A stretch of DNA of 64,000 nt from Desulfomonilaceae bacterium (GTDB lineage Bacteria > Desulfobacterota > Desulfomonilia > Desulfomonilales > Desulfomonilaceae): NCBI GenBank assembly GCA_041662605.1, contig JBAZSD010000007.1, positions 1 to 64,000 on the forward strand, written 5' to 3'. The translations under genes and the position numbers were made by a program. Within the stretch, counting starts at the first letter, position 1. Every line of letters begins with the position of its first letter. Below the pieces are notes generated by a model that did not search any database, had not been told where the DNA came from, and saw only the letters and a program-made list of their open reading frames with translations. Of the stretch, positions 9,450 to 17,446 are shown in pieces.

Positions 9450-9646
9450 GGTTCTAACCTATATACGAAGTTTGTCATTTCGATCCGAATTCCCCATGGC
9501 ATAGGCCTATAGGAGAAAATAGCAACATCCAAATTCCCCCATGGCGAAGCAACGGGGACCTATAAAACAAAAACAACGAACACAATCCCCATATACCCAT
9601 GACGGATCAACGGGGAACAATAAGAGACAAAATACAACCCAAATTC

Positions 9647-9811
9647 CCCATGGCATAGCCATGGGCTCATGAATGTTGGCCGCAAGGGCCAAAGATGAAT
9701 ATAAATTTAAATCCTATTTGCCCCGGTCAGGGGCAACATTCGTGAGCCCACGGTTCAACCGTGGGTATGGTGATTGCGGCAAACGTGTTTAAACACGGTT
9801 CAACCGTGGGT
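9647..9811. repeat. Palindromic repeat (family 1), left direct copy beside the RAYT gene
   Basis: A complete composite palindrome at 9647-9765 is followed by a conserved tail (GTGATTGCGGCAAACGTG) and an extra arm ending near 9811. The block is nearly the same as 10435-10600 on the other side of the transposase gene and is in the same orientation. The rest of the gap 9450-9961 has further degraded arms (near 9535 and 9595, and CCCCACGGTGCTACCGTGGG near 9856) and no supported gene. Confidence 0.85.
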
Positions 9812-9961
9812 TGGTTGATCGGTTTGGTTTGCATCGCGGGATTGAATCCCATGTCCCCACGGTGCTACCGTGGGTATTAATGATTGCCTACCCGTTTCCC
9901 GCTGCTATGCCGTGGGTTGGCTTCGCTCAGTTATCGTTTTTTGGGGTGCTAAACGGTGCCG

Positions 9962-10372
9962 TCAAGTCGTCGGCAAAACTTCATCGTCGAACGAGAAGGT
10001 TTTGTGATGATTTTGTTGGTTTCGGATGTATTGTTCGACCTGTCCAACATCTGAACAGCTTACCGAAAAAGCTCCATAACCAGTTTGCCAGGCAAAATGC
10101 GCAAATTCATCCGACTGTTTTTTCAACCAATCGGTAGATCCTTTTTTCAAACGACCCACAATGTTGGCGAGCGATTGACTACGAGAGAGCACGAATAAAA
10201 GGTGAACGTGATTTGCTACACCATTAATAGCTATAACATCGCACCTGTTGTTCTGAAGCATTCCCCACATGAAACCATGAAGTTCGTATTGAATCTCAGG
10301 CGTAATCCAGTTTTCGGAGTTTTTCACCCCAAAAACGAGGTGAATAATGACCCTGGTGGTTGAATGTGGCAT
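9962..10372 (-). CDS. RAYT-type IS200-like tyrosine transposase (Y1 HUH)
   Basis: A 136-residue intact Y1 transposase. The HUH metal motif is HVH at residues 55-57 (ANHVHLLFVL), and the catalytic tyrosine is Y115 in QVEQYIRNQ, with Q119 in the expected YxxxQ spacing. Known relatives are IS200/IS605 TnpA and REP-associated tyrosine transposases, which act on single-stranded palindromic sites. Here ~165-bp direct copies of the window-wide palindromic repeat flank the gene (9647-9811 and 10435-10600), and it lacks IS200-type ends of its own. I therefore call it a RAYT that may have spread the repeat; that link is inferred. Neighbours are a glycan amidotransferase gene and a periplasmic protein gene. 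Confidence 0.88.
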   Translation of the reverse strand: MPHSTTRVIIHLVFGVKNSENWITPEIQYELHGFMWGMLQNNRCDVIAINGVANHVHLLFVLSRSQSLANIVGRLKKGSTDWLKKQSDEFAHFAWQTGYGAFSVSCSDVGQVEQYIRNQQNHHKTFSFDDEVLPTT

Positions 10373-10434
10373 AAAATATCCCCCCGAATTCCCATGGCGC
10401 AGCTATATACGACGAAAATAGCAACGCCAAATTC

Positions 10435-10600
10435 CCCATGGCGGAGCCATGGGCTGATGAATGTTGGCCGCAAGGGCCAAAGATGAATATGAATTCAAAT
10501 CCTGTTTGCCCCGGTCAGGGGCAACATTCGTCAGCCCACGGTTCTACCGTGGGTACGGTGATTGCGGCAAACGTGTTTAAACACCGTTTCACCGTGGGTA
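10435..10600. repeat. Palindromic repeat (family 1), right direct copy beside the RAYT gene
   Basis: The core runs 10435-10553: arm CCCATGGCGGAGCCATGGG, GGCCGCAAGGGCC, GCCCCGGTCAGGGGC, arm CCCACGGTTCTACCGTGGG. The tail GTGATTGCGGCAAACGTG plus another arm extends to about 10600. It is the direct-repeat partner of 9647-9811 and lies immediately upstream of the transposase start. A further degraded arm is near 10391. Confidence 0.85.
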
Positions 10601-10633
10601 TGATGTTACGCTCCCCCTCCGAGCCCCCTTAAA

Positions 10634-11212
10634 CTAATGCCTCCCACACCTCTTTTTGTATTTTTCCTTGTAATCATTTAGATACTCTATGAAGTCCGCG
10701 TTGCCTGAGCTGCTGCTTTTGAGCCTAACAGCCCAGTCTGTGTCATAAGCCAGGTTTTCGGCCAGACTGATTACTTTGCTTAGTCTCTTGCTCTGACCAT
10801 ATTTGTCGATGGTAGATTGCAGTTGAGTAACGGCCTTATCCATGAATGCCCCGGCTTCGGAACCATCGAACATCTGAAGCGCCTTATCAATCTGCGCAAA
10901 AAATTGTCCAACAGCTTCACACACCTCAGCCTTAATCTTTTCCTGTTCAGCGGGGGTAAGAGTGTCAATGTCCTGTTTTGCTGGGGCAGCGATTTTCTTT
11001 TGTGCGGTATCATGGGATCCAACATCTCGTTTTTGCGATGCTTTTTGAAGAGTTCCGACTATTGTCTTCAGTTCATCTACATCACGTCGAAGCTCGTCAA
11101 TCTGTCGCTGCAGTCGCTCCTGATCTATGGAAATGCCTTGCGGGTAAACAACATTTACGAAGGCCCCGAGAACAAGTATCACGGACAAACAAGTTGCTGA
11201 GATTTTGCGCAT
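10634..11212 (-). CDS. Exported coiled-coil protein of unknown function
   Basis: A 192-residue protein I do not recognise. An N-terminal signal peptide is clear (basic MRKIS, then hydrophobic CLSVILVLGAFVNVV, residues 8-22). A short coiled coil with heptad-like leucines and charged residues follows (RLQRQIDELRRDVDELKTIV, about 34-53), then a low-complexity linker and a helical C-terminal domain of about 100 residues with no catalytic signature. It is probably periplasmic. It lies between the RAYT repeat block and the membrane protein gene and may be unrelated to glycan synthesis. Confidence 0.7.
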   Translation of the reverse strand: MRKISATCLSVILVLGAFVNVVYPQGISIDQERLQRQIDELRRDVDELKTIVGTLQKASQKRDVGSHDTAQKKIAAPAKQDIDTLTPAEQEKIKAEVCEAVGQFFAQIDKALQMFDGSEAGAFMDKAVTQLQSTIDKYGQSKRLSKVISLAENLAYDTDWAVRLKSSSSGNADFIEYLNDYKEKYKKRCGRH

Positions 11213-11280
11213 TGCGTCAGTGCTCCTCTATATTTATGTAATGTTGGCTACAATGGGGAACAAATGTTTTTGCCGCCACA

Positions 11281-11395
11281 TGTCATTTCGACCCTTGGGA
11301 GAAATCCATCCCGGTCCGGAACACGCATATAACCGACCATATTGCCACACGCTACTTGGTAAGATCTCTCGTCGCTGCACTCACTCGAGATGACA
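11281..11395. repeat. Palindromic repeat, family 2 (GTCATTTCGA type)
   Basis: It begins TGTCATTTCGACCC and ends CTCGAGATGACA; the ends are inverted partners, as are GGGAGAAATCC and AGATCTCTCGTCGC inside. Related copies lie at 49371-49485, 50691-50814, 51667-51781, 54189-54303, 55489-55602 and, degraded, near 59266-59366. This copy overlaps the 3' end of the next gene and supplies its last codons. Confidence 0.8.
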
Positions 11396-12626
11396 TCGCC
11401 ACGTTGTCTGTTGGGAAGGCAAGCCCTGCATTGGGATGATATTGAGCCTGTTGGGCATACATAGCTCTCATCCGTTTGCGTTCTACTTTGCGTGAGTATC
11501 TAAGTAAATACGGTACATACGCCAGCGTCAACAAAGCTGGCATGGCCTGCAACCTGGCCCTTGCAACCTGGCCCTCGTTTGCTATGAAGGTAAACAGCAT
11601 ACAATAGGCCAGACACACCAGGATGGAAACCAGCACATCAGGACTGGACAGCATCAACCTGCGGTCTGCCCTTGTGGCCCGCTTCCAACCCAAGATTATA
11701 AGCCCTGATATAGTCCATATCTCCGCTGAGCTTATAACCAGGCGGAGTGCCCGGACATTCCAGGGAAACGGCCGAAAGAACAGGGAAATGGCACCGGAAA
11801 CAAAAACTATTGGCTTTCCGGTGATTGTAGACTCGGCCCCTTCGGGCATTTCGTATTGTAGGTTTCTTGTCATCTGAGACCAATCTTTTGCGAATTCTTC
11901 CGCTTCCTCAACATTTTCTATGCCGAGTTGACTGGCCATAAAGCCTACAGAAATGATCATTCCTAAAACCATTACCGCCGAAACCATAATGCGGCGGCTC
12001 TTATATAAGATTACCACCGCAAGTGAACATGCCCACGCGACCATGGTGTAGGGACGCATTATTATCCCTACCGTTAAGCCGATCAGCGCCGAAAAACCGA
12101 ATTTAAACTTCTCCTTGGGACCGGATGGGATTACCGAAGTGAAAAAAAGACATATACCCCAAAACATGAGAGCTTCCTTTATAAGAATTGACGTCCAGAA
12201 AAGGGCGCTTGGAAGAAATGTGACAACAAATATAGAGTTGGGCACAAGTATATAGTTTGGGACATTTCGCACAAAATGGCGAGTAAGGGCCAGAGCGCCC
12301 CAGAACCCTAGAAACGCATTCAACGCCTCCGCCGCGGTTTTATGGATTCCAGTGAGGAAATACAGTAGTCCAACATAGATATGAAAACCTCGATTGCTAG
12401 TGCCGGCGTAATCCCAAACGTAATTCCAGTCGCTGACCATCATGTGATGAGCCAGTTCCATAGCCATGTAATCATGGTAGCCATCGTCCGCTCGATAAGT
12501 CCCGAGGGTCGAGATAGCGACGTCAATCATCCCTAAGCTGAGGGATAGCCACAAGAGTCCCCCTAATATGGTTATTGTCCTTTGTCTGGAAGAAAAATTC
12601 CGCGCCGATAGATAATGATTTACCAA
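11352..12626 (-). CDS. Polytopic membrane protein, candidate polymerase or GT-C enzyme
   Basis: At least 424 residues with about ten hydrophobic segments (for example ILGGLLWLSLSLGMIDVAI, LVVSILVCLAYCMLFTFI). A charged loop near the N-terminus contains YRADDGYHDY. I do not recognise a named family; the topology and place between GT4 genes suit a Wzy-like polymerase or a GT-C glycosyltransferase. Two oddities: the last ~14 residues (MSSRVSAATRDLTK) are translated from a family 2 repeat, so the original C-terminus may have been replaced. The frame also stays open upstream of this TTG, encoding another hydrophobic stretch, but holds no ATG, GTG or TTG; the true start may be an ATC at 12695 with an AGGAG site. 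Confidence 0.7.
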   Translation of the reverse strand: MVNHYLSARNFSSRQRTITILGGLLWLSLSLGMIDVAISTLGTYRADDGYHDYMAMELAHHMMVSDWNYVWDYAGTSNRGFHIYVGLLYFLTGIHKTAAEALNAFLGFWGALALTRHFVRNVPNYILVPNSIFVVTFLPSALFWTSILIKEALMFWGICLFFTSVIPSGPKEKFKFGFSALIGLTVGIIMRPYTMVAWACSLAVVILYKSRRIMVSAVMVLGMIISVGFMASQLGIENVEEAEEFAKDWSQMTRNLQYEMPEGAESTITGKPIVFVSGAISLFFRPFPWNVRALRLVISSAEIWTISGLIILGWKRATRADRRLMLSSPDVLVSILVCLAYCMLFTFIANEGQVARARLQAMPALLTLAYVPYLLRYSRKVERKRMRAMYAQQAQYHPNAGLAFPTDNVAMSSRVSAATRDLTK

Positions 12627-12692
12627 GATAGGGACGAGAACAAGAAGACCTGCAATAATAATGTAGTCATTTATTGTCAGGCTTTGTGATTC

Positions 12693-12706
12693 GATCTGAA
12701 ACTCCT
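12693..12706 (-). promoter_or_regulatory. Ribosome binding site with possible ATC start for the membrane protein
   Basis: On the minus strand AGGAG (12702-12706) is followed by six bases and then ATC (12693-12695), in frame with the membrane protein gene. Starting there would add 23 residues including IIIAGLLVLVPI, a plausible first membrane segment. ATC is a very rare start codon, so a base error for ATG is the simpler explanation. Confidence 0.4.
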
Positions 12707-12726
12707 GAACCTGAACGTCTGATTGA

Positions 12727-13869
12727 TTATTGCTTCAAACATTGTTCGTATAATTGTAGATATTGGGCTGCCATCTTTTCTATGGAAAGGTGATCTCGCA
12801 CACGTTGTTTGCCTGCCTCTCCCATTTTCTTAGCAAAACCACTGTCCAAGAGTAACCTAACGATTGCGTCAGCCATTCCATCATGATCATGAACTTCAAA
12901 GAGCAACCCGGTTTGTCCGTCCTCAACCGCTTCAACTAGACCGGCGACTCTACTGCCTACAACGGGCAATCCCGCTGCTGCCGCCTCAATAGTCACAATG
13001 CCAAAACCCTCGAAAAGTGATGGCATAAGCATTAGATCACAATGCGCCAATATCTCGTCAACGTCGTTGCGAAAACCAAGAAAAGCGATCTTGTCTCCTA
13101 AAGATAATTCATGCGCCATTCTTTCAATCTCATAGCGTAGGTAGCCGTCTCCCACCAGTATTAGCCGCGCGTCAGCGACATTTTCGCTTACCTTCTTGAA
13201 TATATTTAATACACCACGATGATTCTTCTGAGCAGAAAACCTGCCCACGTGTATTATGACGCGCGAATCCTCATCGTAGCCGAGCTTGCTAAGGAACAGA
13301 TATCTTGACTGTTCTGGCTTGGGTGTCGATATGTTGACTCCGTGAGGTATAACAAAAGCCTTAGACACGAACTTGGACCTTTCCGGAACGAACTCATCGA
13401 GTGTGCCCTGTGACACACCTACGAGGAAATCCGACTCTTTAACCGCATATTTTATGCTCCATTTCGCGTATACCGACCGAACCGACTCGACAACAGGTAG
13501 TTTTAGAAACCATCGTTCTGCCGGAAAATCTACGCAGTGAAAGGTTGTTATTACCTTCACATTCATTTCGTGACCTATCCATACCGCAAACCCGCTATAA
13601 ACGCCGACATGAATATGCAAAATATCGTATCCACCACGCCGCAAGATTTTGGCGAGACGCATTCCGAATACGAAATGATCAGGGGTGAGTGTATTCAAAA
13701 ATACTTTGGCCCCAAGCGCCTCCGCTTTATAAGCCCATCTTCCACGCTCAAAGCCCTGGCAACAGAGATCCATTTGGCAATCAGAGCGATGGATTGTTTC
13801 CAACATAGAAAGAACCCAGCGCTCAATGCCACCAGGATTTAAGGATGTCACAAGATGAAGGACTTTCAT
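12727..13869 (-). CDS. Glycosyltransferase family 4
   Basis: About 380 residues, GT-B fold. The N-terminal domain starts MKVLHLVTSLNPGGIERWVL, with the glycine-rich acceptor-side loop. The C-terminal domain has VIIHVGRFSAQKNHRGVL and LMPSLFEGFGIVTIEAAAAG, the nucleotide-sugar E-x7-E motif. I chose the ATG at 13869 because it forms an ATGA overlap with the stop codon of the upstream GT39-like gene; the frame is open seven codons further. Close to WcaL/EpsD-like transferases in general layout; the linkage made is unknown. Confidence 0.9.
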   Translation of the reverse strand: MKVLHLVTSLNPGGIERWVLSMLETIHRSDCQMDLCCQGFERGRWAYKAEALGAKVFLNTLTPDHFVFGMRLAKILRRGGYDILHIHVGVYSGFAVWIGHEMNVKVITTFHCVDFPAERWFLKLPVVESVRSVYAKWSIKYAVKESDFLVGVSQGTLDEFVPERSKFVSKAFVIPHGVNISTPKPEQSRYLFLSKLGYDEDSRVIIHVGRFSAQKNHRGVLNIFKKVSENVADARLILVGDGYLRYEIERMAHELSLGDKIAFLGFRNDVDEILAHCDLMLMPSLFEGFGIVTIEAAAAGLPVVGSRVAGLVEAVEDGQTGLLFEVHDHDGMADAIVRLLLDSGFAKKMGEAGKQRVRDHLSIEKMAAQYLQLYEQCLKQ

Positions 13870-15239
13870 TTTTGTCTTCGAGATGCACATTTATCCCAGA
13901 CCATTGCTAGCCCATTACCTGCGAATACGCACAAGATGGGCATAATGGGATGACGATACCTGCTGTACCCTAAGCCCACCGCCGCCGGTAAAAAAACATA
14001 ATAGGCCGCTAAAATTACTAAAAACAGCACGCCTTCATGTGTGCCGGGTTTCCGGCCAAATAGGCACAGAACTGCGAGAATCCAATAGCCAGCCAATATG
14101 CCGGCCAGAAGAAAAGTCGCCAAAAGCCCAAACCGGGGACCTTTTAGCAGACGTAGTGAATCTCTTTTGTCCGCGAGTACCTTGTCCATGCGTTGAAATT
14201 TGATGTTAAAGACGCAAAACCAATCGGATAACCCTGGACCCAACGAAGTCCACACTGCTTTGACTACCAGCATTCGTAAGAACTGAAATGGGTGGGTCAA
14301 AACGATCCTCAACCCTTCTTTTTGTCGATAATAGTCCCTCTCAGTCTCTGACCATTGTCTCTGTTCAGGATGGAGTTCAAAATAGACTTCATTTTCATTG
14401 TATCCCATTTTTTGCATACGATCTGCAACTGAACTTCCAGATTCTCGATGCAGTATTTCACCGCCTGCACAAAAATAAATGCAAGTCCCAGTCTGAGATG
14501 AGAACAGGAAATGCCCCGTCTCGATTTTGTTCCTGACTTGCCATATTAATAGCGGCGTCATCGCCACCAGCAAAAACAAAATAACGTGAACAAGAGGTTT
14601 AACCCTAAAGTTGAACTTGATTAACATCCTCACTAGCAGTAAAAATCCTACAACCATAGGCATGAAATACGCTACGGGCCGTATATAAGCAGCAACTGAT
14701 GCAATCAACCCCGCAGCGAGTAAATCATTCAATGAGGATTTTTTCAGATAGCGCAGCAGAAAAAACAGAAAGGCTGTGAAAGTAAATGCGAAAAAAGTCT
14801 CTGTCTGGAGTATGCTCGTCTGGATCAAGGACAATGGTTCAAGCGCGTAGAACCCTGCAGAGAAAGCCGCAATCCTTTGATCATAGAAAAGGACCATGCT
14901 GATCCCGTAAACTAATAGTATCGTCAGTGAACTCAAAACAACCTGGATTCCTACAGTCACCAATTCGACATTCCCTAACAATATGCCAGGGACGAGCAAC
15001 AAGGGGTAGCCTGGAGTTCTGTTAAATTCGGGTCTACCGTCAGAGACAAATTTGCCAAGCGAAGTGAGACCCATTGCAGGTCTTATGTAAGAAAGAGTGT
15101 CGTCTTTGTTGAAAAATACGGACCTGTCGTCAGGTGATAGATACACAGCTAAGGCAGGAATAGACATCCTCATGGTCAGACCCACGAGCAATATTATCCA
15201 GATAGTCATTTTATGCGTAGTAATAGCCTGTGAATTCAT
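13866..15239 (-). CDS. GT39/ArnT-like membrane glycosyltransferase
   Basis: A 457-residue polytopic protein. After the first membrane helix (MTIWIILLVGLTMRM) there is a loop with DD (SPDDRSVFFNKDDTLSYIRP) and NRTPGYPLLLVPG, the acidic first loop and RxPGYPxL pattern seen in PMT/ArnT-type GT-C enzymes. These use polyprenyl-phosphate sugars on the periplasmic face. About eleven further hydrophobic segments follow. GGAG lies upstream of the ATG. It overlaps the next GT4 gene by 4 bp, so the two are probably translationally coupled. Confidence 0.8.
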   Translation of the reverse strand: MNSQAITTHKMTIWIILLVGLTMRMSIPALAVYLSPDDRSVFFNKDDTLSYIRPAMGLTSLGKFVSDGRPEFNRTPGYPLLLVPGILLGNVELVTVGIQVVLSSLTILLVYGISMVLFYDQRIAAFSAGFYALEPLSLIQTSILQTETFFAFTFTAFLFFLLRYLKKSSLNDLLAAGLIASVAAYIRPVAYFMPMVVGFLLLVRMLIKFNFRVKPLVHVILFLLVAMTPLLIWQVRNKIETGHFLFSSQTGTCIYFCAGGEILHRESGSSVADRMQKMGYNENEVYFELHPEQRQWSETERDYYRQKEGLRIVLTHPFQFLRMLVVKAVWTSLGPGLSDWFCVFNIKFQRMDKVLADKRDSLRLLKGPRFGLLATFLLAGILAGYWILAVLCLFGRKPGTHEGVLFLVILAAYYVFLPAAVGLGYSRYRHPIMPILCVFAGNGLAMVWDKCASRRQK

Positions 15240-15265
15240 CTCCGGCCTCCATGAAACCTGTTATG

Positions 15266-16039
15266 TCAGGCAGTATCTGACGACCCTTTACTTGCAATTG
15301 CAACCACCTGCCATCCCCAATTACAAGTTGGCAATGAGAATTCAAACGATTTTGCCGCGATTGTGGAAATGATTTTTGCTAAACTATTCGGTTCTGTCCA
15401 TGAAGACACATCTTTGGTAAATCTACGCCCGAGAACTAAAATGACGAATTTGTATAAGTTAAAGAAAGGGAAACCTGTAGAGAAAACCATATGAACCTTA
15501 TATCCGGCTTCTTCAAGCAAGAGATGCAGAGAATCCACTCGATAATGTCTAATATGACCTATATGGACATCAAAATTGGTTCGCGGTCCCCCAGGCACCG
15601 TAACAATCAGTTTGGAGTGATTTCTTAAGAAAAACCGAGAATTCTTAAGAAAACCGAGGGGATCTGTTAGATGCTCTAATACTTCACTACACACAGCATG
15701 GGTTGCCCAACCCTGAAGACTTTCAAGCCCCTTGAGGTCCCCCGCAAGGTCGGCAGCGACAAATTTGACACTCCCGATATTGTTTTGCCTCGCGTGTAAC
15801 AAACCTTCCTCACTTCCATCTATACCCAAAATCTGAGAATTGGGGTGAGCCTTAATGATTTGACTAGCCAACTGCCCCAACCCGCACCCTAAATCTATTA
15901 TTCGTGAATCAGCTTCCTCTGATGGTTTTATAGCAAGTAAATTTATAATCATGTTGTTTCGCCACGCTGTTGCGGGATTCAGCAGAAGTGCGCCATGAAA
16001 ATCTTTCCAGTGACGATCCCAGTTATTGTCAATTGTCAT
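15266..16039 (-). CDS. Class I SAM-dependent methyltransferase
   Basis: A 257-residue protein with the SAM motif RIIDLGCGLGQLASQI near residues 48-63, then ILGIDGSEEGLLHAR and HAVCSEVLEHLTDP, typical of Methyltransf_11/UbiE-like enzymes acting on small molecules or sugars. I chose the ATG at 16039: AGAGG stands five bases upstream, while the frame runs ten codons further without a good site. It is followed closely by the GT39-like gene. Substrate unknown. Confidence 0.87.
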   Translation of the reverse strand: MTIDNNWDRHWKDFHGALLLNPATAWRNNMIINLLAIKPSEEADSRIIDLGCGLGQLASQIIKAHPNSQILGIDGSEEGLLHARQNNIGSVKFVAADLAGDLKGLESLQGWATHAVCSEVLEHLTDPLGFLKNSRFFLRNHSKLIVTVPGGPRTNFDVHIGHIRHYRVDSLHLLLEEAGYKVHMVFSTGFPFFNLYKFVILVLGRRFTKDVSSWTEPNSLAKIISTIAAKSFEFSLPTCNWGWQVVAIASKGSSDTA

Positions 16040-16177
16040 TCTAGCCTCTTCCAAAAGCATATTCGTCATGATCTAAACGCGTTGCAATCGAGACAATCGA
16101 TGTCTATAAGGTTTGAACCCAAAGGGGTGTAGAGCTTTGCGTGCGTGAAATTAATTGAAGCCAGTGATCAAACTTTT

Positions 16178-17359
16178 TCATCGTCGTTCACCCTTTGGCA
16201 GTTCAAGCATACTCACAAAAAAACTTGAAAAAATAATCTGGATCCCTAACGATATCAAAGTCAAAGACGTAATGACCAGACGCGGCTCTAACGGGGACTG
16301 TAATGCCCCAAAAGATTGCTGTGCCCAATTGCCGACTGCTACCAGTAACAACACGAAACCAGTAACGGAGGCAATCGCTCCGACAAAAAGCCCGTGCTCC
16401 AATCGAACCCGACGGTATATTCGACTGAGAAAGAAATCCGGCGGCAATAGCCCTAAACGGGCTGCAAAAATACGGGCAAACAATCCAAAAATTAGAGTCT
16501 GCGTGCCAATTAAGCATAAAAGGCTGAACACCATCATCGTATTGAGTTCAAAGCTTATCCCGCGGACAATCACCGGCCCTGGTAAGAGTAAGATGAAACC
16601 AATTGCGCCTATCAACAACATGGTTAACCCCGGCCAAAGAAATAACCAACGAGGGCTGTACAACAACATGAAACGCAAAGTTCGCCACCCATCGCGGAAA
16701 GTGCGCAGATGCGGCTTTTTCGTCCTTCCGTCCGGATGCAATGTTATCGGAACCTCTGCGATGCTAAGGCCAGTCAGAGCAGCTTTGACTATCATTTCAC
16801 AAGCAAATTCCATCCCATGAGAGGTAAGCTGGAGTTGCTCTACGGCAGCCCGTGAAAATCCTCTCATACCACAGTAAATATCTGTAACCTGGCTTCGAAA
16901 AAACAACCGTCCTAAATAACTAAAAAGTGGATTACCAACCCAACGATGCAGCCAAGGCATAGCTCCGTCTTTGACTTTGCCACCACCCAGAGGCAAACGA
17001 CATCCCGCGACAATCTGGTTGCCGGCACGTAGCGTCTCAATGAATGGATCAATCGCCGACCAGTCATAGCTGTCATCCGCGTCCCCCATGATGACGTAAC
17101 ACCCACGCGCCGCTTTGATGCCCGCGATCAAAGCAGCCCCGTAACCGTGTTCATGTACCGCTACAACTCGCGCTCCAACACTTATTGCCAACTCTTGGGA
17201 ACCGTCCGTACTACCGTTGTCTGCAACAAGGACTTCGCCCTCAATCCCCAGCCTACACAAGGCCGAGCTGGCTTTCCGGACGCAGACAGCAATTGTCTCA
17301 GCCTCATTAAGACATGGTATCAGTAACGTAAATTCGAGATCGCTTTCCTGGGAGAGCAT
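16178..17359 (-). CDS. GT2 polyprenyl-phosphate sugar synthase with membrane tail
   Basis: About 393 residues. The N-terminal GT-A domain has LLIPCLNEAETIAVCVRK, VADNGSTDGSQELA and MGDADDSYDW (DxD-type). The C-terminal third has four hydrophobic segments, as in DPM1/GtrB-type enzymes that load a sugar onto polyprenyl phosphate. The ATG at 17359 is preferred because AGGGGG stands six bases upstream; the frame opens 16 codons earlier. It could supply the donor for the GT39-like enzyme two genes downstream; that partnership is inferred from function, not shown. Confidence 0.9.
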   Translation of the reverse strand: MLSQESDLEFTLLIPCLNEAETIAVCVRKASSALCRLGIEGEVLVADNGSTDGSQELAISVGARVVAVHEHGYGAALIAGIKAARGCYVIMGDADDSYDWSAIDPFIETLRAGNQIVAGCRLPLGGGKVKDGAMPWLHRWVGNPLFSYLGRLFFRSQVTDIYCGMRGFSRAAVEQLQLTSHGMEFACEMIVKAALTGLSIAEVPITLHPDGRTKKPHLRTFRDGWRTLRFMLLYSPRWLFLWPGLTMLLIGAIGFILLLPGPVIVRGISFELNTMMVFSLLCLIGTQTLIFGLFARIFAARLGLLPPDFFLSRIYRRVRLEHGLFVGAIASVTGFVLLLVAVGNWAQQSFGALQSPLEPRLVITSLTLISLGIQIIFSSFFVSMLELPKGERR

Positions 17360-17446
17360 CACAAACCCCCTTTGAACCAGTTCAATGTTTCTATCATGCT
17401 GAATCAATGTTGCGGCGACGCGAAGGTGAAGACAGCCAACAAGAAA

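Noticed and set aside
9507..9692. 61-codon minus-strand frame.
   Set aside because: It lies fully inside degraded family 1 repeat arms and has no protein-like features.
11623..11877. Plus-strand frames inside the membrane protein gene.
   Set aside because: Antisense shadows with no motif.
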